From an uncultured Cellulophaga sp. (GTDB taxonomy: Bacteria > Bacteroidota > Bacteroidia > Flavobacteriales > Flavobacteriaceae), in contig CANMEI010000011.1 of the NCBI GenBank assembly GCA_947496695.1, positions 62,001 through 126,000 of the forward strand: a stretch of 64,000 nt of DNA, given 5' to 3'. The position numbers were made by a program, and so were the translations under genes. The notes beneath the pieces were generated by a model. That model did no database searches. It was not told the DNA's origin and saw only the letters and a program-made list of their open reading frames with translations. The number at the start of each line of letters is the position of its first letter. The first letter of the stretch is position 1. Positions 8,554 to 17,346 of the stretch are shown here, piece after piece.

Positions 8554-9219
8554 TCACCAAATAATTTTATTTTTTAAGTTATTCTGTAATATACTATTGG
8601 TTTTATTGAAATGATCATTGCCAAACCAAAAGCCTCTATTAGCACTTAACGGAGATGGGTGCCCTGATGTTAGTATATGATGCTTTTCTTTATCTATTAG
8701 CTTAGATTTCTTTTTAGCATAACCACCCCAAAGTAAAAATATAATTCCATCTTTTTCATCTGATATTTTTTTAATGACAGCATCAGTAAAAATTTCCCAT
8801 CCTTTTTTTTGATGACTTCCGGCTTCATGCGCTCGAACTGTTAATGTAGCATTTAAGAGTAATACACCTTGTTTAGCCCAACGCTCTAAGTTTCCACTTT
8901 CTGGATAAGGTATATCACAACTATTAACTATCTCTTTAAAAATATTTTTTAATGAAGGTGGATGAGGAACACCATCATGAACAGAAAAACATAAACCATT
9001 GGCTTGGTTAATTCCATGATAAGGGTCTTGCCCAATGATAACCACTCTAGTCTCTTTAAATGGGCAATGATTAAATGCTGCAAATATCTCTTCTTGCTTT
9101 GGGTAACAGGTATATGTTTGGTATTCTTCTGTTATAAAAGTGGTAAGATCATTATAATAAGAAGCATTAAACTCTTCTTTTAAATGTTTCTCCCAGCTTT
9201 TATGAATATTACTTATCAT
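8554..9219 (-). CDS. ung: Uracil-DNA glycosylase
   Basis: This 221-aa family 1 UDG removes uracil from DNA as the first step of base excision repair. Motif A is GQDPYHG with catalytic Asp65; LLLNATLTVR is the uracil-binding segment around Asn123; HPSPLSANRGF with His187 is the leucine-loop/catalytic-His motif. The length is standard and nothing is missing. It stands alone on the minus strand between a receiver gene and a lipoprotein gene. Confidence 0.97.
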   Translation of the reverse strand: MISNIHKSWEKHLKEEFNASYYNDLTTFITEEYQTYTCYPKQEEIFAAFNHCPFKETRVVIIGQDPYHGINQANGLCFSVHDGVPHPPSLKNIFKEIVNSCDIPYPESGNLERWAKQGVLLLNATLTVRAHEAGSHQKKGWEIFTDAVIKKISDEKDGIIFLLWGGYAKKKSKLIDKEKHHILTSGHPSPLSANRGFWFGNDHFNKTNSILQNNLKNKIIW

Positions 9220-9265
9220 TTTTGATTATTTTAAATCAAAAATAACTAAAATTAATACGTTAACC

Positions 9266-10315
9266 TTAGTTAGAACGTTGCTGGTCTAGCACATTATTTT
9301 GCTCCACTCTATATTTAAGAATATTTACATAGTCTAGTGCTAATTTGTTCTTATAGTCTGTATAGGCCTTTGATGCGTACTCAATAGCAAGGTCTAAATT
9401 ACCATTAATCTCACTACTTATCGCCATGTTATAATTAGCTCTACCTTTTATTTTCAAATCAGAATTATTTAATTCATCTTTCCAAAGTTCAGCAGCACCA
9501 TCCCAATCGCCAGTAAGTGCTCTACGGTGTGCTATTTTAAAACTATCGGTACCTGACTTATAATAATCTCGAGATATTCTTATTTTATTAGGTACTAATC
9601 GTTGTGCGTATGCAATACCCACATTACGACTGTACTCTTGAACAACTTCATTACGTTGTTTAACCGCTTCGACTGCTTTTATAGGATTAATTCCTTGACC
9701 ATGAAAAAGCATTTCTTTAGTATAATTTCTTTCGTCAATAATTATTTTTGTTTTTGGATCGTATAAACGCCATCCGCAATTCACAAAAGTATTTAAGGTA
9801 ACTTCTTGCGCAGGAACATTTACTTTTACGCCCAACTTATTTTCCAATGGCATTGTAGTTACTTTAAAAGACGATTTTGTATTGGTATCATAAAATGCCA
9901 ATGAAAATATAACATCTACATGATAGGTATTACATAGGGTTTCTATTGTTGTCCATGATAATGTAGCGGGTAAAACACCTAATCCGCTTTTTACTTCATC
10001 TACATTTTCTATAATTTTAATTTCATCAAAACTTTTTATTTTTCCTAGTTCTGAAGCAAATGCAGATATAGCTACTTCAGCTCCTTTTTTGTCTAGATTT
10101 AAGCCTTCTGCAGATAAAATTTGATCTATTTTATCAAGTCCTTTATTTCCTTTTGAAGGTTCACTTCTATTAATGATACCTATTGATTTAACTTCTGAAG
10201 AAAGATGTACTTTGGCAGACTTAGTTACCCCCATAGTCATTTTATTAGTAGATCCACAAGCAATCATTAATAGAACAATACTTAAATAAGTAAGAATCTT
10301 AATTTGGTTTTTCAT
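9266..10315 (-). CDS. Lipoprotein of the DUF6340 type with C-terminal repeat-like helices
   Basis: This 349-aa lipoprotein has lipobox Cys20 (LLMIACGST). Residues about 25-245 form an alpha/beta domain (VHLSSEVKSIGIINRSEP, VDVIFSLAFYDTNTK, NCGWRLYDPKTKIIIDER) that I tentatively place in DUF6340. Residues about 255-335 contain TPR-like helices (FKIAHRRALTGDWDGAAELW, ADYNMAIS-like RANYNMAISSEINGNLDLA, EYASKAY). The function is unknown; a role in envelope assembly or a stress response is only a guess. It is transcribed alone, divergent from mutS2. Confidence 0.65.
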   Translation of the reverse strand: MKNQIKILTYLSIVLLMIACGSTNKMTMGVTKSAKVHLSSEVKSIGIINRSEPSKGNKGLDKIDQILSAEGLNLDKKGAEVAISAFASELGKIKSFDEIKIIENVDEVKSGLGVLPATLSWTTIETLCNTYHVDVIFSLAFYDTNTKSSFKVTTMPLENKLGVKVNVPAQEVTLNTFVNCGWRLYDPKTKIIIDERNYTKEMLFHGQGINPIKAVEAVKQRNEVVQEYSRNVGIAYAQRLVPNKIRISRDYYKSGTDSFKIAHRRALTGDWDGAAELWKDELNNSDLKIKGRANYNMAISSEINGNLDLAIEYASKAYTDYKNKLALDYVNILKYRVEQNNVLDQQRSN

Positions 10316-10481
10316 AATATTATAAATCAGTTTGCATTACTACAAAGGTTTACTGAAACTAACTTAAAATAAACTTCTAAATCTGTTATTTATTGCTTTT
10401 TAGGAGTTTAAAACACTATAAAACATGAATAAATACCTTTGAATTATTTTTGGAATTTATAGTGAAATATTTTTTTCAATG

Positions 10482-10489
10482 TATCTTTG
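10482..10489 (+). promoter_or_regulatory. Candidate -7 element of mutS2
   Basis: TATCTTTG matches TAnnTTTG exactly and ends only 7 bp before the ATG at 10497. If used, the transcript would be leaderless or nearly so. Confidence 0.45.
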
Positions 10490-10496
10490 AAAAAGA

Positions 10497-12671
10497 ATGA
10501 ATAAGATAAACGAAAAGACACTTAAAGATTTAGAATTTTTCACTGTTTTAGATCAAATAGCGGCTCGCTGTATTACAGAATTAGGGAAAGAGAATGCTTT
10601 AAAGATTGTTCCTTTAAATACTAAAGAACTTATTTTAGTACATTTAAAGCAGACATCAGAATTTGTAGCTTCTTTTACCAATGAAAACAGAATTCCTAAT
10701 CATGGTTTTGATGCTATAAATCAAGAGTTGAAACTATTAACTATTGAAAATGCGACTATTGAAATTAGTGGCTTTAGAAAAATAGGGAATATTTGCACAA
10801 CGATTAATACGCTTAAAAAATTCTTCAAAAAATTTAAAGAATATTACCCATTATTATTTCAAGCTTCGGAAGATGTAGAATTAAATATAGAAATACCAAA
10901 TCATATTAATGCAGTAGTTGATAGGTTTGGTGAAATAAAAGATAATGCTTCTGATAACTTAAGAGGTATTCGACAAGAAATTAATGTTGTAAAGGGAAAA
11001 ATAAATCAAAGTTTTTCAAGAGCACTTACAACATATAATACATCTGAGTTTTTAGATGAAATTAGAGAATCTGTTGTAGATAATCGTCGTGTTTTAGCGG
11101 TAAAAGCAATGTATCGAAAAAAGGTAAAGGGTGCTGTAATGGGAACTTCTAAAACCGGTAGTATTGTTTATATAGAGCCTGAAGCAACTTTACAATATAG
11201 TCGACAACTTAATAATTTAGAGTTTGAAGAACGAGAAGAAATTCAAAGAATTTTACGAGAACTTACGGCTCATATTCAACCTTTTACTCCTGAATTAGCA
11301 TTGTATCAAAATTTTCTAGCGCATATTGATATTACAGCAGCAAAAGCAAAATATGCCTTAGAAATGGATGCCATTATGCCGGAAGTAAGTGAGCAAAAAG
11401 AGCTGTTTCTTCGTGATGCATATCATCCATTATTATATTTAACAAATAAAAGAAAGAAAGAAAAAACATATCCGCAAACCATATCATTACACTCTGAAAA
11501 TAGAATTATTGTTATTTCAGGTCCAAATGCTGGAGGTAAAAGTATTACCCTTAAAACTTTAGGTATTTTACAAGTTATGTTACAGAGTGGTTTATTAATT
11601 CCTGTTCATGAACGTAGTAAAGTATGTTTGTTTGATAGAATTTTGACAGATATTGGTGATAATCAATCTATAGAAAATCACTTAAGCACCTATAGTTATC
11701 GACTAAAAAACATGAATTATTTTCTTCGAAAATGTGATGAAAACACCATGTTTTTAATTGATGAATTTGGTACTGGTAGTGATCCAGAGCTTGGAGGTGC
11801 GTTAGCGGAAATATTTTTAGAAGTATTTTATGAGCGAGGTTCTTATGGTGTGATAACTACACACTACTCCAACTTAAAACTATTAGCGAATGAATTGCCA
11901 CATGCAACAAATGCAAACATGTTGTTTGATTCAAAAACTTTAGAACCAACTTACCAATTAGTTTTGGGGCAAGCAGGTAGTTCTTTTACTTTTGAAGTAG
12001 CGCAGAAAAACGGAATACCGTATAGCTTAATTAATAGAGCTAAAAAGAAGATTGAAAGTGGAAAAGTTCGTTTTGATGCTACCATTGCTAAACTGCAAAA
12101 AGAGCGTAGTACAATGGCTAAAACTGGAGATAAATTAAAGAAAGTAGAATCTAAAGCTAGAGATGAAGCACAACGTTTAGAAGAACTTAATAGTAAAGTA
12201 AAATCTAAATTAGAGAATTACCAAGAATTGTATGATTCTAGTCAACGTATGATTTATTTGGGTAACAAAGTAAATGATGCAGCTTTAAAATATTTTCAAG
12301 ATAAAAAGAAACGCCCCTTAGTTTCTGAATTATTACGAATTGTTGAAACTGAAAATAGCAAACGTAAAAAGAAATCAGCACAGCAAGTAAAAATTGAAAA
12401 GATAAAAAAGGCTAAAGTGACTGAAGAAGTTATTAAAAAGGTTGAAGTTATTCGTGAAGAAAAAAAGGTAGAAAAGAAAAAACAAGTTATTCAAGAAAAA
12501 AATAAACCTACTCCTATTTTTAAAATAGGAGATCGTGTGAGAATGGTAGATGGTAAAGCTGTCGGAAGTATTGATAAACTTGAAAAAAAGAAAGCAGTTG
12601 TAAATTATGGTATATTTACAACTAATGTTGATGTTGCTCAGTTAGAGCTTGTTGAACGAAAAAAGAAATAA
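10497..12671 (+). CDS. mutS2: MutS2-type ATPase lacking an Smr domain
   Basis: This 724-aa protein is of the MutS2 branch of MutS ATPases, which act in recombination control and ribosome rescue rather than mismatch repair. The MutS domain III core and clamp span residues about 10-320. Walker A is SGPNAGGKSITLKTLG (about 341) and Walker B is MFLIDEFGTGSDPELGG (about 419), with THYSNLK after it. A coiled-coil rich in Lys/Glu runs from about 515 to 670, and the tail (about 674-720, FKIGDRVRMVDGKAVGSI) is a small beta KOW/Tudor-like domain. Bacillus MutS2 ends in an Smr nuclease domain; none is present here and the stop is clean. Confidence 0.88.
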   Translation: MNKINEKTLKDLEFFTVLDQIAARCITELGKENALKIVPLNTKELILVHLKQTSEFVASFTNENRIPNHGFDAINQELKLLTIENATIEISGFRKIGNICTTINTLKKFFKKFKEYYPLLFQASEDVELNIEIPNHINAVVDRFGEIKDNASDNLRGIRQEINVVKGKINQSFSRALTTYNTSEFLDEIRESVVDNRRVLAVKAMYRKKVKGAVMGTSKTGSIVYIEPEATLQYSRQLNNLEFEEREEIQRILRELTAHIQPFTPELALYQNFLAHIDITAAKAKYALEMDAIMPEVSEQKELFLRDAYHPLLYLTNKRKKEKTYPQTISLHSENRIIVISGPNAGGKSITLKTLGILQVMLQSGLLIPVHERSKVCLFDRILTDIGDNQSIENHLSTYSYRLKNMNYFLRKCDENTMFLIDEFGTGSDPELGGALAEIFLEVFYERGSYGVITTHYSNLKLLANELPHATNANMLFDSKTLEPTYQLVLGQAGSSFTFEVAQKNGIPYSLINRAKKKIESGKVRFDATIAKLQKERSTMAKTGDKLKKVESKARDEAQRLEELNSKVKSKLENYQELYDSSQRMIYLGNKVNDAALKYFQDKKKRPLVSELLRIVETENSKRKKKSAQQVKIEKIKKAKVTEEVIKKVEVIREEKKVEKKKQVIQEKNKPTPIFKIGDRVRMVDGKAVGSIDKLEKKKAVVNYGIFTTNVDVAQLELVERKKK

Positions 12672-12696
12672 CCATTATCTATAAATAAACCAAATC

Positions 12697-13593
12697 ATGA
12701 TAAAACCATTATACACTTATTTTTTAGCATTTATTTTTATAGCAAGTTGTGGCACCTCAGAAGACCCAATTGTTGAAGAAGAAATAATTACTGAAGAAAC
12801 TGTTTCAGAAACTGAAGAAGAAGTAGAAACTGAATCAGAAGAAACAGAAGATATTATAGTTTGGAAAAATTGGTATTTATCGGTTCCAATTAATAACGGT
12901 GACGGAAAGGCAACATCTATTTATTATGAAGCAATTGAAAATGATGAACTAACAACTGAACAATCAGAATATTTCTATAAAAATGATGATGGTAGTTATA
13001 CCATGTTTACTAAGTTTACAGGATATACAACCTCTGGTGAAGTAACACTTGATGGAGGAAAATATTGCAGAACAGAGTTAAGAGAATACTGGCAAGGAAA
13101 TCAAACTACTGAAGATAATTGGTATATGAATACAGGTACTCATATATTAGAATCTACTTTAAGTGTAGATTATGTTGAAGGTAATGGCAGAACTATTGTG
13201 GCACAAATTCACGGTAAAGAAACGGAAGGTCTTGATGGCTCGCCTGCTACAGTGAAAATACGTTGGAATAGCGGTACTATTCAGTTAGATTACTATACCA
13301 AACCTGATGAAGGTGAACCTTGGACAAGTGATTTTGATGAAAAATTAGATGTTGCTGATGTTGGTAATGAAGTGTTTACCTTTAAAATAAAAATTGAAAG
13401 TGGTAAATTTTATTATGCGCTTGTTTGTGAGGCAAAAGATATTGACATTGATTATACTGAGGTGTATGATTATGTTGGTAATGGGTATGCTTACCAAAAT
13501 TATTTTAAAACAGGTAATTATTATGGATGGAATGATGATTATATTCAAACAGCTCAAGTTAAACTTTATAAGGTAGTAACTGATCACCAATAA
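12697..13593 (+). CDS. Alginate lyase, polysaccharide lyase family 7, lipoprotein
   Basis: This 298-aa secreted lipoprotein has a lipobox at Cys18 (IFIASCGTS) and then a Glu/Thr-rich acidic linker to about residue 50. The rest is the PL7 jelly roll. The three active-site strands are readable: RTELREYW (about 124), QIHGKE (about 169, catalytic His) and YFKTGNYYGW (about 268, catalytic Tyr). PL7 enzymes cut alginate by beta-elimination. It lies 25 bp after mutS2 and 5 bp before a DCC protein, and there is no SusC/D pair or other alginate gene nearby. The Q-I-H triad usually goes with activity on guluronate or mixed blocks, but specificity cannot be fixed by eye. Confidence 0.93.
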   Translation: MIKPLYTYFLAFIFIASCGTSEDPIVEEEIITEETVSETEEEVETESEETEDIIVWKNWYLSVPINNGDGKATSIYYEAIENDELTTEQSEYFYKNDDGSYTMFTKFTGYTTSGEVTLDGGKYCRTELREYWQGNQTTEDNWYMNTGTHILESTLSVDYVEGNGRTIVAQIHGKETEGLDGSPATVKIRWNSGTIQLDYYTKPDEGEPWTSDFDEKLDVADVGNEVFTFKIKIESGKFYYALVCEAKDIDIDYTEVYDYVGNGYAYQNYFKTGNYYGWNDDYIQTAQVKLYKVVTDHQ

Positions 13594-13598
13594 TATAT

Positions 13599-14000
13599 AT
13601 GCAAAAGAAAATTATAGTTTTTGATGGAGTATGTAACTTGTGTAATAGTTCAATTACACAAGTAATAGAACGTGATAAAAATAACCAGTATGTTTTTGCA
13701 AGTATACAAGGTGAAACCGGAAAAAAACTAATAATAGAGCGTGATATTAATACCGATTTAATTGATTCAATTATATTAATAGATCCAGGAGTTGCTTATT
13801 ATACTAAATCTACTGCAGCAATTAAAGTTATAAAGTCTTTTGGTGGAATATACAGTCTTTTTGGTGTTTTTGAATATCTGCCAGAAAGCATACGTGATGC
13901 AGTTTATGATTATATAGCTAAAAATAGATACAAGTGGTATGGCAAAAAAAATGCTTGTATGATTCCTACTCCAGAATTAAAAGATAAATTTTTAGATTAA
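13599..14000 (+). CDS. DCC family thiol-disulfide oxidoreductase-like protein (DUF393)
   Basis: This 133-aa protein begins with VFDGVCNLCNSSI, the DxxCxxC signature that names the DCC family (C13 and C16). The family is thioredoxin-like and many members are described as predicted redox proteins; the partner is unknown. Further conserved blocks are GGIYSLFGVFEYLP and the C-terminal YKWYGKKNACM. It starts 5 bp after the alginate lyase stop, so they may share a transcript, though a functional link is not evident. Confidence 0.9.
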   Translation: MQKKIIVFDGVCNLCNSSITQVIERDKNNQYVFASIQGETGKKLIIERDINTDLIDSIILIDPGVAYYTKSTAAIKVIKSFGGIYSLFGVFEYLPESIRDAVYDYIAKNRYKWYGKKNACMIPTPELKDKFLD

Positions 14001-14068
14001 TATTTTACCTTACGCTTTTTAAAAATACTACTTCCCTAACTCAAATAGCATATTCACTAAAAGTTGAT

Positions 14069-14113
14069 TTTTAAAATTCAGAGTAAACTATATGTTTACT
14101 CTGAATTTTAAAA
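14069..14113. other. 20-bp perfect hairpin just upstream of the MuiA-type gene
   Basis: AAAATTCAGAGTAAAC (14073-14088) pairs with GTTTACTCTGAATTTT (14094-14109) around a TATAT loop, and flanking T/A pairs extend the stem to 20 bp. It ends 9 bp before the ATG at 14123. It may terminate the DCC transcript (its last stem bases are TTTT) or mask the ribosome-entry region of the next gene. Confidence 0.6.
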
Positions 14114-14122
14114 CCAACAACA

Positions 14123-16150
14123 ATGAAAAATCTACTATTTATCATTTTATTTTTTCCACTTTTTATTTTAGGTGCAGATAAAATGCCTTCAAAAATAAAA
14201 GGAGTTACAGTATACTTAAACAGTGCATCAATTGAAAGAGAGGCTTTATTAACACTCAAACCGGGTACATCAGAATATGTTTTTACAGGGCTTTCTCCTA
14301 AAATAGATGAAAGTAGTATACAAATATCAGGTTTAGAATCAACTTCAATTTTAGCAATAGCTTACGATATTAATTATTTAGATAAGTCAGTTGGTAATGA
14401 AGAAAGTGATTTGTTGAACAAGAATATTAGAGCATTAGAACTTGAGATTGCTTTATTAAAAAATCTAATTTTAGGTTTAAATGAAGAAGAAAAAGTTATT
14501 AATTCAAATAGGTCTATTCAATCTAATTCAGAAAATTTAGATCTTGAGAAAGTAAAATCTATCAGCACATATTACCGCCAACGAATTACGTCTATTAAAA
14601 ATGAAGTATTTAAAACTAATTTAAAAATTAATACTTTAAATGAAGATATAAAAAATATAAAAAAACAATATGCAACAATAAACAATGAACCAATAGCGCC
14701 TAAAGGTGAAATTACAATAAAATTTGATGCTACATTTGCTACTAAATTAATTTTAAAAATAAAATATACAGTTACTGATGCTGGTTGGATTCCGAATTAC
14801 GATATAAAATCGAAAAAATTAAATGAACCATTGGCGTTAACTTATAAAGCACACGTATACCAAAAAACAGGTGTAGAATGGAATAATGTATCTTTAGTTT
14901 TATCCACCGGAAACCCTAAAAAATACAATGTAAAACCTAATGTAACAATCCACTATTTAAATTTTGGACAAAAAAAATCTGTTTATTCACAAATTAAGAA
15001 GCAAAAATATAATTACAATCCTACAGTTGAATTAGTAACGGGCTTAGTAACAGATGAATCTGGTACTCCATTGCCAGGTTGTAATGTAATAGTTTCAGGA
15101 ACTAATATTGGTACACAAACAGATTTTGATGGTATGTATACTATTCAAGTAGAGAAAGGAAAAGAGTTGAGCTTTTCATATATTGGTTTTAAAACAGAAA
15201 CAATACCAATATATTCTTCAGTTATGAATACAAGACTAGAAGAAGACTCAAGTATGTTAGAAGAAGTTGTAGTAATTGGTTATGGCACTAGTGATATTTC
15301 TCGAAAATTATCAGGAAGTGCTACAGGTCTACGCATTAGAGGGAATACATCAATAAAAGAAAATAAACCTTTGTATATTATTGATGGTATACCTGTAGAT
15401 AACTATGTTGAAGGTGATTTAGATGCTAATGAAATACAAGAGGTAGAAATACTGAAAGATAATTCCTCAACTTCAATTTATGGTAGTAGAGCAAATAATG
15501 GTGTCGTAATAATAACAACTAAAAAAAGTATTACTCAAGAGGGTATTACTAGTACTCAGTTTATAATTAAAAAGCCTTATACAGTTTCTTCAGATGGTGA
15601 TATTACAGCAATAGAAGTGAATACTTATGTATTAGAAGCTTCTTATGAATTTTTTGCAGCACCCTTAATTAATGAAAATGTATTTTTAACAGCATCGTTT
15701 AAAGATTGGGAAAAACTAAACTTAATTCCAGGTGAAGCTAATATTTATTTTGATGGAAGTTACGCAGGTAAAACAACAATAGATCCTTATACTTCAAAAA
15801 AAGAAATGACAGTTTCATTAGGTATTGATAATTCTATTACTGTTTCAAGAAATCAAGATAAAAACTTTAAAAGCAAATCATTCGCGGGTAATAATCGTAT
15901 TTTGAATAGAACCTATAATCTTGAAGTAAAAAATAATAAAACCTCAAGTATAGATTTAGTTTTAATGGATCGAATTCCTATTTCTCAAAATAAAGAAATT
16001 AAGGTTGACGACATAATCACGAATAATGCAATCTATGAAAAAGAAAAAGGCTTGCTAACTTGGAAAATGAAGCTAGCAAGTCAGCAAGAAGTTAAGGTGT
16101 CATTCTCATTTGAAGTAAAATATCCAAAGGGAAAAAGTATATCATTATAA
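14123..16150 (+). CDS. MuiA-family (DUF4140/DUF4139) protein with inserted CarboxypepD_reg and TonB-plug domains
   Basis: This is a 675-aa exported protein with a signal peptide (FPLFILGADK). Residues about 22-90 match DUF4140 (KGVTVYLNSASIEREALLTL). About 95-185 is coiled coil. About 195-300 opens DUF4139 (KGEITIKFDATF, YTVTDAGWIPNYDI, GVEWNNVSLVLSTGNP). At about 304-470 a foreign-looking block interrupts it: VTDESGTPLPGCNVIVSGTN is a carboxypeptidase-like regulatory domain, and EEVVVIGYGT, GLRIRGNTSI, PLYIIDGIPVDNY and SIYGSRANNGVVIITTK form a SusC-type TonB plug. DUF4139 resumes at about 480-675 (SYEFFAAPLINENVFLTASF, GEANIYFDGSYAGKT). There is no barrel after the plug. The function is unknown; MuiA itself is named from mucoidy inhibition in Pseudomonas-type bacteria. 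Confidence 0.85.
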   Translation: MKNLLFIILFFPLFILGADKMPSKIKGVTVYLNSASIEREALLTLKPGTSEYVFTGLSPKIDESSIQISGLESTSILAIAYDINYLDKSVGNEESDLLNKNIRALELEIALLKNLILGLNEEEKVINSNRSIQSNSENLDLEKVKSISTYYRQRITSIKNEVFKTNLKINTLNEDIKNIKKQYATINNEPIAPKGEITIKFDATFATKLILKIKYTVTDAGWIPNYDIKSKKLNEPLALTYKAHVYQKTGVEWNNVSLVLSTGNPKKYNVKPNVTIHYLNFGQKKSVYSQIKKQKYNYNPTVELVTGLVTDESGTPLPGCNVIVSGTNIGTQTDFDGMYTIQVEKGKELSFSYIGFKTETIPIYSSVMNTRLEEDSSMLEEVVVIGYGTSDISRKLSGSATGLRIRGNTSIKENKPLYIIDGIPVDNYVEGDLDANEIQEVEILKDNSSTSIYGSRANNGVVIITTKKSITQEGITSTQFIIKKPYTVSSDGDITAIEVNTYVLEASYEFFAAPLINENVFLTASFKDWEKLNLIPGEANIYFDGSYAGKTTIDPYTSKKEMTVSLGIDNSITVSRNQDKNFKSKSFAGNNRILNRTYNLEVKNNKTSSIDLVLMDRIPISQNKEIKVDDIITNNAIYEKEKGLLTWKMKLASQQEVKVSFSFEVKYPKGKSISL

Positions 16151-16158
16151 CTAAAAAA

Positions 16159-17331
16159 TTATTTTAAATGATTGAGAATAAAATCTAAGGTTTTATTCTC
16201 ATTCTTGTTTTCTAGGTATGCTATGTTGTTATGTGTAATCGGATTTGAAAGTCCTAAATTTTGAAGGTTTACGATATCATCTTCATAATCCATATTTACT
16301 TTTCCTGTCAATAAATTATCTAAAGAGTCTCCTTTTTTATATTTTTTGTAAATTTTTTTAAGTCCACTTAAATACAACCTGTCTTTAGTGAAACCACCAC
16401 CTCTATGAACACGTAAAGTAATATTATATGCATCATTTCTATTTAATTTGTATTGGTTGTGTATCATATCAAAAGTGTCTGAAAAGGTGTAACCTTTAAT
16501 TAAACCATCAGATGCTAATACTCTGTAAGCTAGTGTTTTTAGCCTGCTTAATGTTAAGGCGCCACTCATATATTCACTAAATACAGCTAAACCTTCTTGC
16601 GTTTCAACATTACGAGGAAAACCATTAGAAAAAATCTTTAATGGCTGCTCTATACCATTATAAGTTGTGACTAAATGCACTCCAATTTCATGATTTGCAA
16701 GTGTTAATAATTGATTTTTACTAAACTTAGTATTCTTCTTTATAAATAAAGTTTGTGTACTGTTACTAACCATTGCATCAGCAGCAATAGCTGTAGAGTA
16801 TTTTATATTTAAAGGAAAATTGTATTGCTCAGAAAATTCTTCAAAATAGTTTTTTGCATCAGCAGCACTATAAATTTTTTCCATATCACCACTTGGTTCT
16901 TCATCAGGTATATGCAAAATAAACTTAGCATTGAGCACATCTTTTTCTGTTGGAGTCCCAAAAACTCTTAGTGAATTATAATGAAACTTTTTAGGTTCAC
17001 CAATTGTTTGTATACACTGTACCATATTGGAATAGTAGTATATAATATCTTGATACAGTTTTTGAACCTTAGGGTCTGTAATACGCTCTAAACGTTGCGA
17101 AAAAAACATCCTATGTAATTTATAAGGATGAAATTTTATTTTCGGATATTTTAAAACAGGATCAACAGTATATTTAGAAGAAAAGAATTTCTGCTTTTCT
17201 TTTTCTGAATTTAGAGGGTTTAAATAACTAAGTAGTTCAATTTTTTTAACAAGCCTATCTAAGTTGCTATCAATATCAAAAAGATCACTATTATCATTGA
17301 TAATCGTGTCAAGATGTTTTTTTGTGTTCAT
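16159..17331 (-). CDS. QEGLA-motif protein (DUF1704), predicted zinc metallopeptidase
   Basis: This is a 390-aa soluble protein of the group named flavohemoglobin expression-modulating QEGLA motif proteins. The metal motif is NHEIGVHLVTTYNG (HExxxH type, about residue 213) followed by NVETQEGLAVFSEYMSG (about 240), and RVHRGGGFTKDRLYLSG lies near 308. DUF1704 proteins are the bacterial relatives of the eukaryotic MATCAP carboxypeptidases. The bacterial substrate is unknown. It begins 15 bp after the symporter gene stop, so the two likely share an mRNA. A hairpin (16174-16200) lies inside its last codons. Confidence 0.83.
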   Translation of the reverse strand: MNTKKHLDTIINDNSDLFDIDSNLDRLVKKIELLSYLNPLNSEKEKQKFFSSKYTVDPVLKYPKIKFHPYKLHRMFFSQRLERITDPKVQKLYQDIIYYYSNMVQCIQTIGEPKKFHYNSLRVFGTPTEKDVLNAKFILHIPDEEPSGDMEKIYSAADAKNYFEEFSEQYNFPLNIKYSTAIAADAMVSNSTQTLFIKKNTKFSKNQLLTLANHEIGVHLVTTYNGIEQPLKIFSNGFPRNVETQEGLAVFSEYMSGALTLSRLKTLAYRVLASDGLIKGYTFSDTFDMIHNQYKLNRNDAYNITLRVHRGGGFTKDRLYLSGLKKIYKKYKKGDSLDNLLTGKVNMDYEDDIVNLQNLGLSNPITHNNIAYLENKNENKTLDFILNHLK

Positions 17332-17346
17332 ATAGTATCAAACGTA

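Noticed and set aside
12697-16150. Polysaccharide utilisation locus around the alginate lyase
   Set aside because: There is no SusC/D pair; the TonB-plug in 14123-16150 belongs to a MuiA-family protein without a barrel.
16174-16200. Hairpin GAGAATAAAA / TTTTATTCTC
   Set aside because: It lies inside the QEGLA gene, has no T-run after it, and is AT-rich enough to arise by chance.
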